Assembly: GCA_016190545.1 (NCBI GenBank)
Contig: JACPQI010000176.1
Coordinates: 1-12,893, forward strand
Origin: Chloroflexota bacterium
GTDB taxonomy: Bacteria; Chloroflexota; Dehalococcoidia; SHYB01; JACPQI01
DNA: 12,893 nucleotides
Reading direction: 5' to 3'
The notes under the pieces were generated by a model, which did no database searches, had not been told where the DNA came from, and saw nothing but the letters and a program-made list of their open reading frames with translations. Shown piece by piece: positions 1 to 6,966 of this stretch (positions are counted from its first letter, which is position 1; each line of letters begins with the position of its first letter). A program made the translations under genes and the position numbers.

Positions 1-846
1 CAGCCCGCCGGTCGGCCCGAAGCGCACCATGCGCACCTCCGCCCGCTTCCCACTTGGCGCCCAGCGCGTAGCCGCTTCTATCCGCACCACCAGGTTGTCG
101 GACACGGGCGCTCCGCCATAAGCGGAGAGGTCTGTGTATGCCACCACCGGTCCTATGACCGCTCGCTTGAAGCCCCGCGACGCGGCCAGGGCAGCGACAG
201 CCTGCTCCACCTCCCGGCCCCCCAGCGTCGGGGCGGCTGCTATCTCAAAACCTATTGCGGCGGGCAGCCCGGCTAGCGCCGTCGTCACCGTCACCACCAC
301 CGTGCTGGACGGCGCCTGCACCGTGACTGGGCCGGCGGTCAGCATCACGCCGGAGAGCGTCGCTGTCAGGCCCGTGTCCGTGGCGGCGATGGCCCGCACG
401 GTCAGCGCCAGGCGCGCCGAAGGGTCAGTCCGACTCGCCGCCAACGTGCCGGTGGTCGGTGTCTCTCTATCGCGCGTCAGGGTGATGCCCGACGGGTCGT
501 CGATGCGCAAGGCCTCGGCGGCAAGGGCCTGGGGCATTGCGACGCGGAGCGTGATGGAAGCGCGGCGCTCCTGGGTAAACGTGACGGGGCCGCCGGGAAT
601 CGCTTGCTGGCCACCTGGCGTGGACACCCGCGCCTGGGGGCCCAGCGTGAACCACTGCTCCATGGTCAATGGCGCCAACCGCCACGATGGGGCGCTGTCC
701 TGGGCGCTTGCGGGGGGTGGAGTCGTCGCTGGAGGCGTGGGTGGCCGGGGTGCTGGCGGGATGGTCGGCGTCTGGGCCGCCACAGGCTGCAAGGCCAGCG
801 CCAGGCCCAGGGCCACCACGGCTACGAGCACTACGGCTATGCGCAC
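1..846 (-). CDS. Secreted protein of unknown function (3' end cut by the window edge)
   Basis: An uninterrupted minus-strand frame of 282 codons runs off the left edge, so the C-terminus is missing. I chose the GTG at 846 because GGAGGT lies 4 nt upstream; this spacing is short, but no better start is seen. The N-terminus MRIAVVLVAVVALGLALALQ followed by PVAA-Q is a good Sec signal peptide with an A-x-A-like cleavage site near residue 24. A Pro/Thr-rich linker follows (about residues 25-45). The rest is rich in Thr, Val and Ala with alternating hydrophobic residues, as in beta-rich extracytoplasmic domains; an Asp-Asp-Pro-Ser-Gly segment falls near residue 115. I do not recognise a family. 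It starts 33 nt after the stop of the VanZ-like gene and is probably co-transcribed with it. Coding status is well supported; function is unknown. Confidence 0.72.
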   Translation of the reverse strand, partial: MRIAVVLVAVVALGLALALQPVAAQTPTIPPAPRPPTPPATTPPPASAQDSAPSWRLAPLTMEQWFTLGPQARVSTPGGQQAIPGGPVTFTQERRASITLRVAMPQALAAEALRIDDPSGITLTRDRETPTTGTLAASRTDPSARLALTVRAIAATDTGLTATLSGVMLTAGPVTVQAPSSTVVVTVTTALAGLPAAIGFEIAAAPTLGGREVEQAVAALAASRGFKRAVIGPVVAYTDLSAYGGAPVSDNLVVRIEAATRWAPSGKRAEVRMVRFGPTGGL

Positions 847-879
847 TACCACCTCCGCTAGCGGGCGGATGGCCCCAGC

Positions 880-1302
880 TTACCAGATGGCGCGGATGAC
901 ACGCCCGATGGGCGTGTGGCGGAAGCGCCGTTTCCTGGCAATCTGGCGTATGGCCCAAGCCACGGCCACGGCCCCCAGGCCGCCCGCTACGTCGATGAGG
1001 ACATCGCGCTCGGAGCCGACCCGGCCGGGCGTGTAGGTCTGGTGCGTTTCGTCGATCACAGCGTAGACAAGGACGACGAGGATAGCGCTGGCGTAGGCCC
1101 ACTCGCGCCGCATGACCTGTCGCGTGGAGGTCAAGGCGAAGACGCCGAGGACTGCGTAGGCCGCAGCATGGCCCAGCTTCCGCAGGGTGAACTGCGTTTC
1201 GCCGTTGCCCGGAACCGGGACGGTGGAGCGAGAGGACAGGTACCAGAGGAAGGCCATCCACCCGATAGCGGCAAGAGCAGATAGGACAAAGATGGTGGGC
1301 AT
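880..1302 (-). CDS. VanZ-like family membrane protein
   Basis: A small integral membrane protein of 140 residues from this start. VanZ-family features are visible: an N-terminal membrane segment ending in WYLSS, then KLGH (residues 42-45) and a segment AYAVLGVFAL. A further membrane segment ends in VIDETHQTYTPGR (82-94), followed by ERDVLIDVAGGLG (98-110), the characteristic acidic/His motif and its downstream helix. The C-terminus is strongly basic. VanZ of enterococci gives low-level teicoplanin resistance, but most chromosomal homologues have no assigned role, so only the family is claimed. In-frame ATGs also exist at 1317, 1323, 1335 and 1377. I prefer 1302 because AAGG/AGGG lies about 6-7 nt upstream and because a TATAAT at 1339-1334 would put the longest versions inside the promoter. 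It probably leads the two-gene unit with the downstream secreted protein. Confidence 0.85.
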   Translation of the reverse strand: MPTIFVLSALAAIGWMAFLWYLSSRSTVPVPGNGETQFTLRKLGHAAAYAVLGVFALTSTRQVMRREWAYASAILVVLVYAVIDETHQTYTPGRVGSERDVLIDVAGGLGAVAVAWAIRQIARKRRFRHTPIGRVIRAIW

Positions 1303-1333
1303 AAAGGCCCTTCGCATGCGCATGGCGCTTGGC

Positions 1334-1339
1334 ATTATA
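1334..1339 (-). promoter_or_regulatory. Candidate -10 element upstream of the VanZ-like gene
   Basis: A perfect TATAAT on the minus strand sits in the context CTATAATGCCAA. Transcription would begin near 1327, about 25 nt before the preferred VanZ start. No recognisable -35 hexamer lies 16-18 nt upstream, so this is a weak call. The same 12-mer recurs upstream of the LLM oxidoreductase gene. Confidence 0.35.
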
Positions 1340-1384
1340 GACCCCGATGCGGCAAGGGGGGCCGCCGGCGTTGACATTGGAAGG

Positions 1385-2419
1385 TCACACGCGGAAGTGG
1401 GGTAGAACCTGCTGGCCGAACATCGTCGATGTTTCAGGCCGGCGCATGAGACCGCCCAGCCACAGCTTCTTCACTCCATACGTCGCCAGTCGGTTTACTC
1501 TTTCGATGATGTCGTCAGCCGTTCCCACCAGGCCCCAGCGCTCAGCGACATAGTCCGACAGCCCCATCTCTTCGAGAAGCGCGGCGTTGGGGTTGCGCGC
1601 TGTCATGGCGGTGTGTTGCGAATACTCGTAGCGGCGGTGCAATTCCTTGAAGGCGCCGTGCAACTCGTTCGGCACCCGCTTGCCTTCCAGCGTAAAGCGA
1701 GTGGCGTGGTTCGCTATAGACGCGAGCTGGGACATGAGCGCCTCGACGGCTTTGCGGCGGTCGCGTTCGATATTGCCGCGGGCATGCCACCACAGGTCGA
1801 GGGACTCCGGGTCTCTGCCAGCCTCTCGCGCGCCTTGGTGAATCGCTTCTTTGGCATCCGCCACGACCTCGGTCAAGAGGCCGCTTCCGATCACCACGCC
1901 GTCCGCAATCTGGCCCGCGAGGCGAAGGGTCTTGGGCCCTTCGGCCACGATGTAGATGGGAATGTCGCGGCGGCGGAACAGGCTACTCCAAAAGATGTGG
2001 TGCTGCCGGCCCTGGTATCGGGCTTCCCCCTTGCGCAGAAGACCTCTCACCGCCAGCACGTATTCCTTGAGCTGCTCCAGCGAGGCCGGGCGCAGGCCGA
2101 TGCCGAACAGAGCGCTATCCCCGGTGGAGACGGCGAGGACCGCCCGCCCATTGGAGATGCCGTCCACCGTGGCCAGGGCCGCCGCGATGACTGAGGGTTC
2201 CCGCAAGAGGGGGTTGGTCACCAGAGGGCCGATCTGGACTCGCTGGGTGTTCAGCGCCATAAGCGTGAGGACGACATAGCACTCCGGCAGCACAGAGGGG
2301 GTGTCTCCGTGGCTGATGCGGAGGAAGCCTAGGCCCTCCAGCTCTTGCAAGGTCCGCCTGGCCTTTTCCAGGTCCCAGTCCCGGGGCATTTCGAATTGCG
2401 TGCCGAAGTCTACTTTCAT
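1385..2419 (-). CDS. LLM-class flavin-dependent oxidoreductase
   Basis: A 344-residue protein of the bacterial luciferase-like (LLM) superfamily, typical length for the family. Members are TIM-barrel enzymes that use FMN or coenzyme F420 for hydride transfer or monooxygenation. Family signs in order: N-terminal strand MKVDFGTQFE, then an early strand and helix with GFLRISHGD. The segment VQIGPLVTNPLLREPSVIAAALATVDGISNGRAVLAVSTGDSA is the classic block matching G..V.NP..R.P...A...ATLD..S.GR...G.G. Later come IYIVAEGPKTLRLAGQIADGVVIG and, near the C-terminus, LVGTADDIIERVNRLATYGVKKLWLGG. The pattern resembles the F420-dependent methylene-H4MPT reductase-like branch, but cofactor and substrate cannot be fixed from sequence. 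The ATG at 2419 has GGAGGA 8 nt upstream, which decides against the longer frame starting at 2494. It is transcribed divergently from the large flavoprotein gene. Confidence 0.9.
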   Translation of the reverse strand: MKVDFGTQFEMPRDWDLEKARRTLQELEGLGFLRISHGDTPSVLPECYVVLTLMALNTQRVQIGPLVTNPLLREPSVIAAALATVDGISNGRAVLAVSTGDSALFGIGLRPASLEQLKEYVLAVRGLLRKGEARYQGRQHHIFWSSLFRRRDIPIYIVAEGPKTLRLAGQIADGVVIGSGLLTEVVADAKEAIHQGAREAGRDPESLDLWWHARGNIERDRRKAVEALMSQLASIANHATRFTLEGKRVPNELHGAFKELHRRYEYSQHTAMTARNPNAALLEEMGLSDYVAERWGLVGTADDIIERVNRLATYGVKKLWLGGLMRRPETSTMFGQQVLPHFRV

Positions 2420-2557
2420 TGCCGGCCTCCTCCCATGCGGCTCACCGCGTCCCGGCAGAGGGGGTCTTCCTTGCACCTTCAGACATCGGTTCACGGATCA
2501 GCGTCTAGGCACATCGCACAAGCGCCGGGTCCCGAGGCGCACCAGCGGGCCGTTGGC

Positions 2558-2563
2558 ATTATA
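2558..2563 (-). promoter_or_regulatory. Candidate -10 element upstream of the LLM oxidoreductase
   Basis: A perfect TATAAT on the minus strand lies in the context CTATAATGCCAA, identical over 12 bases to the element before the VanZ-like gene. It would give a leader of about 130 nt before the ATG at 2419. The -35 region is poor, so this remains tentative. Confidence 0.35.
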
Positions 2564-2674
2564 GTGCCTGTGCCGGCCTCCGGTCTTCTTCCCATCTGGA
2601 ACAAGGCCGCGTTCCACATAACCTCCATCAAATCTGTAATAGTGACCGTTTCGAGATGATGGATTACCGGCCTG

Positions 2675-2704
2675 TTGCCCACTCCCGTTACAACCCCTTA
2701 TGAT
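2675..2704 (+). promoter_or_regulatory. Candidate sigma70 promoter of the flavoprotein fusion gene
   Basis: TTGCCC (2675-2680, 4/6 to TTGACA) is separated by 18 nt from TATGAT (2699-2704, 5/6 to TATAAT). Transcription would start near 2711, about 30 nt before the ATG at 2741. This also argues against translation starting at the in-frame TTG at 2675, which would overlap the -35 box. Confidence 0.5.
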
Positions 2705-2740
2705 GGAGGGGCAAAAACGGCAGGCCGGGGGGGGCGCGAG

Positions 2741-5293
2741 ATGCAGACCGGTATGGAGTTGAGGCCGGGTTCGAGAGTTGCTGTCGTTGGCGGCGGGCCG
2801 GCGGGGAGCTTCTTCGCGCTTCACGTGATGGAGTTTGCGCGCCGCGAGCGTCTGCCCCTGGAGGTGGACATCTACGAACCCCGGGATTTCTCCCTGCCAG
2901 GCCCGCTTGGCTGCAACCGGTGCGCGGGCATTCTCTCCACCCGCGCACTGCGGGGGATGAAAGAGTTGGGCTTGGAACTTCCTGAGACAGTAGTGCTTGG
3001 CCGCATCCAACGGTACCTCCTTGTCAGCCCCTTCGGCACGATTGAAATTACCAATCCGCAAGCCACCGAAGCCACTATAAGCGTCTATCGCGGGGGAGGT
3101 CCCCGTTACGCCCCAGTGCCTCCTGAGACAAGCTTCGACCGCTTTCTTCTGGGTGAGGCGGAGCGCCGGGGCGCTCGACTCCTACGCCTTCGTGTGCGCG
3201 GGCTGCGGCTCACCCCTCGGCCGGCGGTGTTCTCCGCCGAAGGCTGGCGCGAATACCGCTTGATCGCCTTGTGCACCGGCGTAAACGGTCTTCCTATGAA
3301 GGTCGAAGGAATTGACTACCGGCCGCCTGCCACCCTTCGCATGTCTCAAGATGAACTCCTAGCCCGCCGCGAGGACGTGGAGGAGTTTTTTGGGGCAACG
3401 GTCAAGGTGTTCTTGTTCCCACGCTCACCCTTGGTGTTTGGAACGCTGGTCCCGAAAGGGGAACTCATCAATGTGTCGCTGCTGGGCCATCGGCAACTGC
3501 CATCCGTCGCGGAGTTCCTGTCGCACCCGTTGGTCCAGGCGACTCTCCCCTTCCCCTACCGGAAAGCCTGTGGCTGCCGGCCCCTCATCTCTGTGGGACA
3601 GGCGGCCTCCCCCTTCGGCGACGGGTTTGTCACGGTGGGCGACGCTGGCGTCACCCGGCTCTACAAGGATGGCATTGGAGCTGCATTGACCACCGCCCGC
3701 CAAGCTGCCCATACCGCTGTCTATCACGGGGTATCCAGAGCGGCTTTCCGTCGTCACTACCAGCCTACTGTGAGCGCGCTCAATCGTGACAACGCCTACG
3801 GCCGCCTGCTGTTCCGGCTCCACGGGCGTATCAAGGATAGCCCTTCCGTGTTTCGCGCCCATGCCCACTTGGCGCAGAAGGAGCGGGCCGCAGCCAAACC
3901 CCGTCGTCCTTTCAACAATGTGGTGTGGGGCATGTTCACAGGAAGCGATACCTATGGCCAGCTCTTGCGGACAGCGTTGGCCCCAGGATTCCAGTTCAAG
4001 CTGTCATGGCATACGCTCAGAGAGAGGCTGCGGAGACGTCATATCACTGGGCCGGCACGAATCGTGGTGCTGGGAGGAGGGTTCGGAGGGATTTACTCTA
4101 CGCTTCGCCTTGCAAAGGTCCTGGGCCGGAACCCCGGCGTGGAAGTCACCCTCATAAATCGGGACAACTTTTTCCTGTTTGCTCCGCTGCTCCACGAGGT
4201 CGCTGCCGGCACTATCGAGACCCGGCACATCGCCCTCCCTATCAGGGCCTTGCGGGGGCGGAAGAAGTTCCGCCTGCTGACCACCGAGGTCTTTTCCGTG
4301 GATCTGGCGGAAAAGCTTGTGCACACAGACGCCGGCATGATTCCCTATGACTACGTCGTGTTGGCCTTGGGCGGCGTTCCGGAGCCCTTGCCTCCTTCCT
4401 TCCAATCCCCTGATGTTTTTGCGTTGAGGACGTTGTACGACGGCATCTACCTGCGCAATCACATTATCCAGCTCTTTGAAAAGGCGGAGGCAGGCGCTGA
4501 CAAGCGGCAGGCGCTTCTGACTTTCGTGGTAGTTGGGGGCGGCGCTATAGGAGTGCAAATAGTAGCCGAAATGCGGGACTTTATCCTCGGCGCGCTTGCC
4601 AGGCACTACCGGGAGATAGACCGTTCCCGCATCCGCATTATTCTCGTGAGCAGTGAGGACAAGCTACTTCCGGACATGGACGACCACATCGCGCGGTACG
4701 CTCTTTCCCACCTCCGCAAGAAGGGGATCGAGGTCAAGCTCAGCGCCAAGGTGACCGGGGTCTGGGAAGGAGGGATCGAACTGGAGAATGGGGAACATGT
4801 GGCGACTCGTACTGTGGTGTGGAGCCCGGGTATGGAGGCCAGCCCTGTTGTCGCCGGGCTACCAGTAGAGAAAGACGAGCTTGGACGAGTCATCGTCAAT
4901 CCCTATCTGGAGATTCCGGGCGCGCGTGGGGCGTATGCTTTGGGGGACAACGCGCATGTCACAAACTCCAAAAACGGGAGGCCGCTCCCCGCGCGAGCCC
5001 ACGTTGCGGTGCGGCAGCCGGGGACGGTTGTGAAGAACATCATAGCTGATTTGAAGGGCCAGCCGAAACGAACTTTCGCAGCACCTTGGATGGCGGACAT
5101 GGTCTCCCTGGGACCTCGCTGTGCCGCCATCAAACTTTTCGGAGTCCGCCTCTACGGCTTTCCGGCCCGTGCCCTCTGGCTGGCTGGGTATCTCGCCCTG
5201 CTGCCCCACGGCTACAACCGTATCCGGGTGGGGTTGGATTGGTTCCTCTCGCTACTGTTTGGTCGGGATAACACGCTGCTCCGGTTGCATTGA
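2741..5293 (+). CDS. Fused flavoprotein: geranylgeranyl-reductase-like domain + type II NADH dehydrogenase-like domain
   Basis: 850 residues holding two full-length FAD enzymes. Residues about 10-430 resemble the geranylgeranyl reductase family: dinucleotide motif GGGPAG (17-22), a Cys pair in CNRCAG (58-63), and the second FAD motif GDAG (300-303) followed by RLYKDGIG. Residues about 438-850 match type II NADH:quinone oxidoreductase (NDH-2). There the FAD motif is GGGFGG (445-450), followed by NFFLFAPLLHEVAAGTIE and the NADH motif GGGAIG (599-604). Next is GDNAH around residue 736, and then an amphipathic/hydrophobic C-terminus ending near LDWFLSLLFGRDN, as used by NDH-2 for membrane docking. 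The join is a short basic linker (RERLRRR). The likely site is the inner membrane face, with NADH and quinone or isoprenoid substrates (inferred). The start is ATG 2741; its ribosome site is weak (G-run), and ATG 2753 is an alternative. No stop or frameshift separates the halves. Confidence 0.85.
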   Translation: MQTGMELRPGSRVAVVGGGPAGSFFALHVMEFARRERLPLEVDIYEPRDFSLPGPLGCNRCAGILSTRALRGMKELGLELPETVVLGRIQRYLLVSPFGTIEITNPQATEATISVYRGGGPRYAPVPPETSFDRFLLGEAERRGARLLRLRVRGLRLTPRPAVFSAEGWREYRLIALCTGVNGLPMKVEGIDYRPPATLRMSQDELLARREDVEEFFGATVKVFLFPRSPLVFGTLVPKGELINVSLLGHRQLPSVAEFLSHPLVQATLPFPYRKACGCRPLISVGQAASPFGDGFVTVGDAGVTRLYKDGIGAALTTARQAAHTAVYHGVSRAAFRRHYQPTVSALNRDNAYGRLLFRLHGRIKDSPSVFRAHAHLAQKERAAAKPRRPFNNVVWGMFTGSDTYGQLLRTALAPGFQFKLSWHTLRERLRRRHITGPARIVVLGGGFGGIYSTLRLAKVLGRNPGVEVTLINRDNFFLFAPLLHEVAAGTIETRHIALPIRALRGRKKFRLLTTEVFSVDLAEKLVHTDAGMIPYDYVVLALGGVPEPLPPSFQSPDVFALRTLYDGIYLRNHIIQLFEKAEAGADKRQALLTFVVVGGGAIGVQIVAEMRDFILGALARHYREIDRSRIRIILVSSEDKLLPDMDDHIARYALSHLRKKGIEVKLSAKVTGVWEGGIELENGEHVATRTVVWSPGMEASPVVAGLPVEKDELGRVIVNPYLEIPGARGAYALGDNAHVTNSKNGRPLPARAHVAVRQPGTVVKNIIADLKGQPKRTFAAPWMADMVSLGPRCAAIKLFGVRLYGFPARALWLAGYLALLPHGYNRIRVGLDWFLSLLFGRDNTLLRLH

Positions 5294-5306
5294 AGCCCCA
5301 ACGCAT

Positions 5307-5918
5307 CTAGCCCTTCACCCATCGTCTGACCTCCCGCTCCACCTTGTCCAGCGCCAGCCTAATGTCCCTGCTCGTGTCCACCCGGAAGAATCTGCGACGG
5401 ATGCGCTCCGCCGTGGGCCTCAAGCGCTGGTACACCTCCCAGTCTGCGGTCGAACGGTCGTCCGCCGAGCGGCCCGTGACGCGATGGCGGAGGCGCTCCC
5501 GCACTACGTCGGGCGGCGCCTCCGTCCACACAATGACCAGCTTCGCTCCCGCCTGGTCGGCGATGCGGTACAAATGCTCCCGGTTCTTCTCCTGGAGGTT
5601 TGTGGCGTCCAGCAGCACGCCATACCCCTGGCGCAGCAATTCCTCGGCCAGCAAGTGAATGAGGGCAAACAGGCGCTGGCTCTCCTCCGGCGAGTGGGTG
5701 GGCAGGCGCCACAGGGCCTGGCGCAAGCGGTCGCTTTCCAGGACCGCCAGCGGTAGCCGTTGGGCCAGCCCGCGAGCGAAGGTCGACTTGCCGGTGCCGG
5801 GCAAGCCGCTCACCATGATGAGCGCCGGTCTGGCTAAAGGCGCTGGCAATGGGCCCAGGCTTCGACGCAGCGTATCGAGGTCAGCTTGTGTCTGGGCGGC
5901 GATGTCCTGGCGCTTCAT
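5307..5918 (-). CDS. AAA-type P-loop kinase (predicted ATP-dependent kinase, COG0645-like)
   Basis: 203 residues. After about 30 N-terminal residues comes a strand and Walker A motif, MVSGLPGTGKSTFARGLA (GLPGTGKS at 38-45). Next is VLESDRLRQALW, the usual D-x-[VL]-R segment that binds the phosphate acceptor in small P-loop kinases. A core strand KLVIVWTEA follows, and then a basic lid-like region with RERLRHRVTGRSADDRSTADWEVYQRL. This pattern is typical of stand-alone predicted kinases related to gluconate kinase, chloramphenicol phosphotransferase and zeta-toxin folds. The substrate is unknown, and no partner antitoxin is seen next to it. The ATG at 5918 has no Shine-Dalgarno sequence. The gene converges on the flavoprotein fusion with 13 nt between the stops. 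Confidence 0.82.
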   Translation of the reverse strand: MKRQDIAAQTQADLDTLRRSLGPLPAPLARPALIMVSGLPGTGKSTFARGLAQRLPLAVLESDRLRQALWRLPTHSPEESQRLFALIHLLAEELLRQGYGVLLDATNLQEKNREHLYRIADQAGAKLVIVWTEAPPDVVRERLRHRVTGRSADDRSTADWEVYQRLRPTAERIRRRFFRVDTSRDIRLALDKVEREVRRWVKG

Positions 5919-5924
5919 GACACC

Positions 5925-5930
5925 AGTGTA
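5925..5930 (-). promoter_or_regulatory. Candidate -10 element for a leaderless kinase mRNA
   Basis: TACACT on the minus strand ends 6 nt before the ATG at 5918, so the expected transcription start coincides with the start codon. Together with the absence of a Shine-Dalgarno sequence this suggests a leaderless transcript. No good -35 box is visible. Confidence 0.3.
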
Positions 5931-6075
5931 CTGGAGGATGGAGGGCGTTATCCCACCAGCGCCGTCCTGTAGTCCATAGGTGTATCACTTGAGCCTTCGC
6001 AAGGCCGCGCGACATTATCACACTAACAGTTGGTACGTTGCTTTTTCCTTTGGCCTCTCCGCCGGGACCCTCGCC

Positions 6076-6960
6076 CTACTCCACGTAATAGGCCACGCCC
6101 ACCAGGCCAGGACCGGTATACATCCCCATCACCGGCGTAAAGGGGCACACGTGCAGCTCGGCGCAATCGAACAACCCGGCGATGCGGTCGCGGAAGGCGC
6201 GGGCCTCGTCCTCGGCCTCGGTATGGATGACGGCGGCATGGAGCTTGCCACCGTTCGCCGCCTCCTTGCCTACCATCTCTTCGAGCTTGCGCAGCGCGCC
6301 TCGCTTACTGTAGGCGCGCCCGTGCAGCCCTACATCGCCACCGCGAATGCCCAGAATGGGCTTGACGTTGAGCAGGGAAGCGGCCCACGCCCCTACCTTG
6401 GGGATGCGCTTGCTGCGGGCCAGGTAGTCGAAGGTGTCCAGCACGGCCACCAGACGCACCTTGGACTTGAGCCGCTCCACCACCTCCGTCACCTCCTGTA
6501 GGGATGCGCCGCGCTCCGCCGCTTCCGAGGCGGCTAGCACAAGGAAGCCAGCAGCCATGGACGCCGTGGCGGAGTCGACCACCACAATCTGAGTTGCAGG
6601 GTTGCTCTCCATCGCCATATCGGCGGCGACTGTGGCTGAGTTGTAGAGGGAGCTGAGACGGGCGTGGAGGGTGACACAGAGAATGGCCGGATAGCGGCTC
6701 TCCAACTCCTGGTACAGCGAAAGGTACGTGCCCGGCGAGGCCGGCGAGGTCTTGGGCTGCTCTTTGCTGCCGCGCAATAGCCGGTAGAAGTCCTGCGGCC
6801 TGGCATTCTCGTCGTCGCGGTAGACCTGGTCGCCGAAGATGAAGCTGAAGGGTGCGATGCGAATGCCATAGCGCTCCACCAGGGGCTTCGGAAGGCACGC
6901 GGTGCTATCGGTGACGAGACCGATGGTGCGTCGGGTGGTTCCAGCGGGCTGGTTGGTCAA
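6076..6960 (-). CDS. DegV family fatty-acid-binding protein
   Basis: 294 residues, the usual DegV/FakB length. DegV proteins bind a long-chain fatty acid; in firmicutes (FakB) they present it to the kinase FakA for acyl-phosphate formation. Visible motifs: TDSTA (17-21) after the first strand, and TSPAS (71-75, the TSQPS-type loop that contacts the carboxylate). Further on are LSSLYNSA (102-109, usually LSGTYNSA), VVVDSATASMAAGF, and a C-terminal G-PG-VGVAYY segment. In LSSLYNSA the usual Gly-Thr is Ser-Leu, a mild deviation. No FakA-like kinase gene is in the window. The only plausible start is TTG at 6960, 6 nt after the stop of the HAAS gene; no strong Shine-Dalgarno is seen, so translation is probably coupled. 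It is the last gene of the PadR-HAAS-DegV unit. Confidence 0.92.
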   Translation of the reverse strand: MTNQPAGTTRRTIGLVTDSTACLPKPLVERYGIRIAPFSFIFGDQVYRDDENARPQDFYRLLRGSKEQPKTSPASPGTYLSLYQELESRYPAILCVTLHARLSSLYNSATVAADMAMESNPATQIVVVDSATASMAAGFLVLAASEAAERGASLQEVTEVVERLKSKVRLVAVLDTFDYLARSKRIPKVGAWAASLLNVKPILGIRGGDVGLHGRAYSKRGALRKLEEMVGKEAANGGKLHAAVIHTEAEDEARAFRDRIAGLFDCAELHVCPFTPVMGMYTGPGLVGVAYYVE

Positions 6961-6966
6961 GCTGGT

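Larger units (their letters stand above)
2420..2740. other. Divergent intergenic region between the LLM oxidoreductase and the flavoprotein fusion
   Basis: No convincing gene lies in these 321 bases; frames crossing them are shadows or N-terminal extensions without ribosome binding sites. The region carries a minus-strand TATAAT (2563-2558) toward the LLM gene and a plus-strand -35/-10 pair (2675-2704) toward the fusion gene. No riboswitch or terminator fold was recognised. Confidence 0.6.

Noticed and set aside
134..1036. A 300-codon plus-strand open frame across the left end
   Set aside because: It lies antisense to the signal-peptide-bearing secreted protein and the VanZ-like gene. Its composition (Ala/Arg/Thr/Ser-rich, no hydrophobic core pattern) is that of a GC-rich shadow frame.
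1371..1376. Plus-strand TTGACA resembling a -35 box
   Set aside because: No -10 hexamer lies 16-18 nt downstream and no plus-strand gene follows.
2498..3061. Minus-strand frame of 187 codons over the divergent spacer and the start of the fusion gene
   Set aside because: It is antisense to the clear FAD-binding N-terminus of the fusion protein and shows no family features.
5307..5918. Zeta-toxin / toxin-antitoxin interpretation of the P-loop kinase
   Set aside because: The Walker A motif and fold class are shared, but there is no adjacent antitoxin gene and the lid region fits stand-alone predicted kinases better.
5919..6075. Spacer between DegV and the kinase with a GATAAT-like box and small inverted repeats
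   Set aside because: No -35 partner, stable hairpin with T-run, or RNA gene signature was found; the AT-rich patch alone is not enough for a call.
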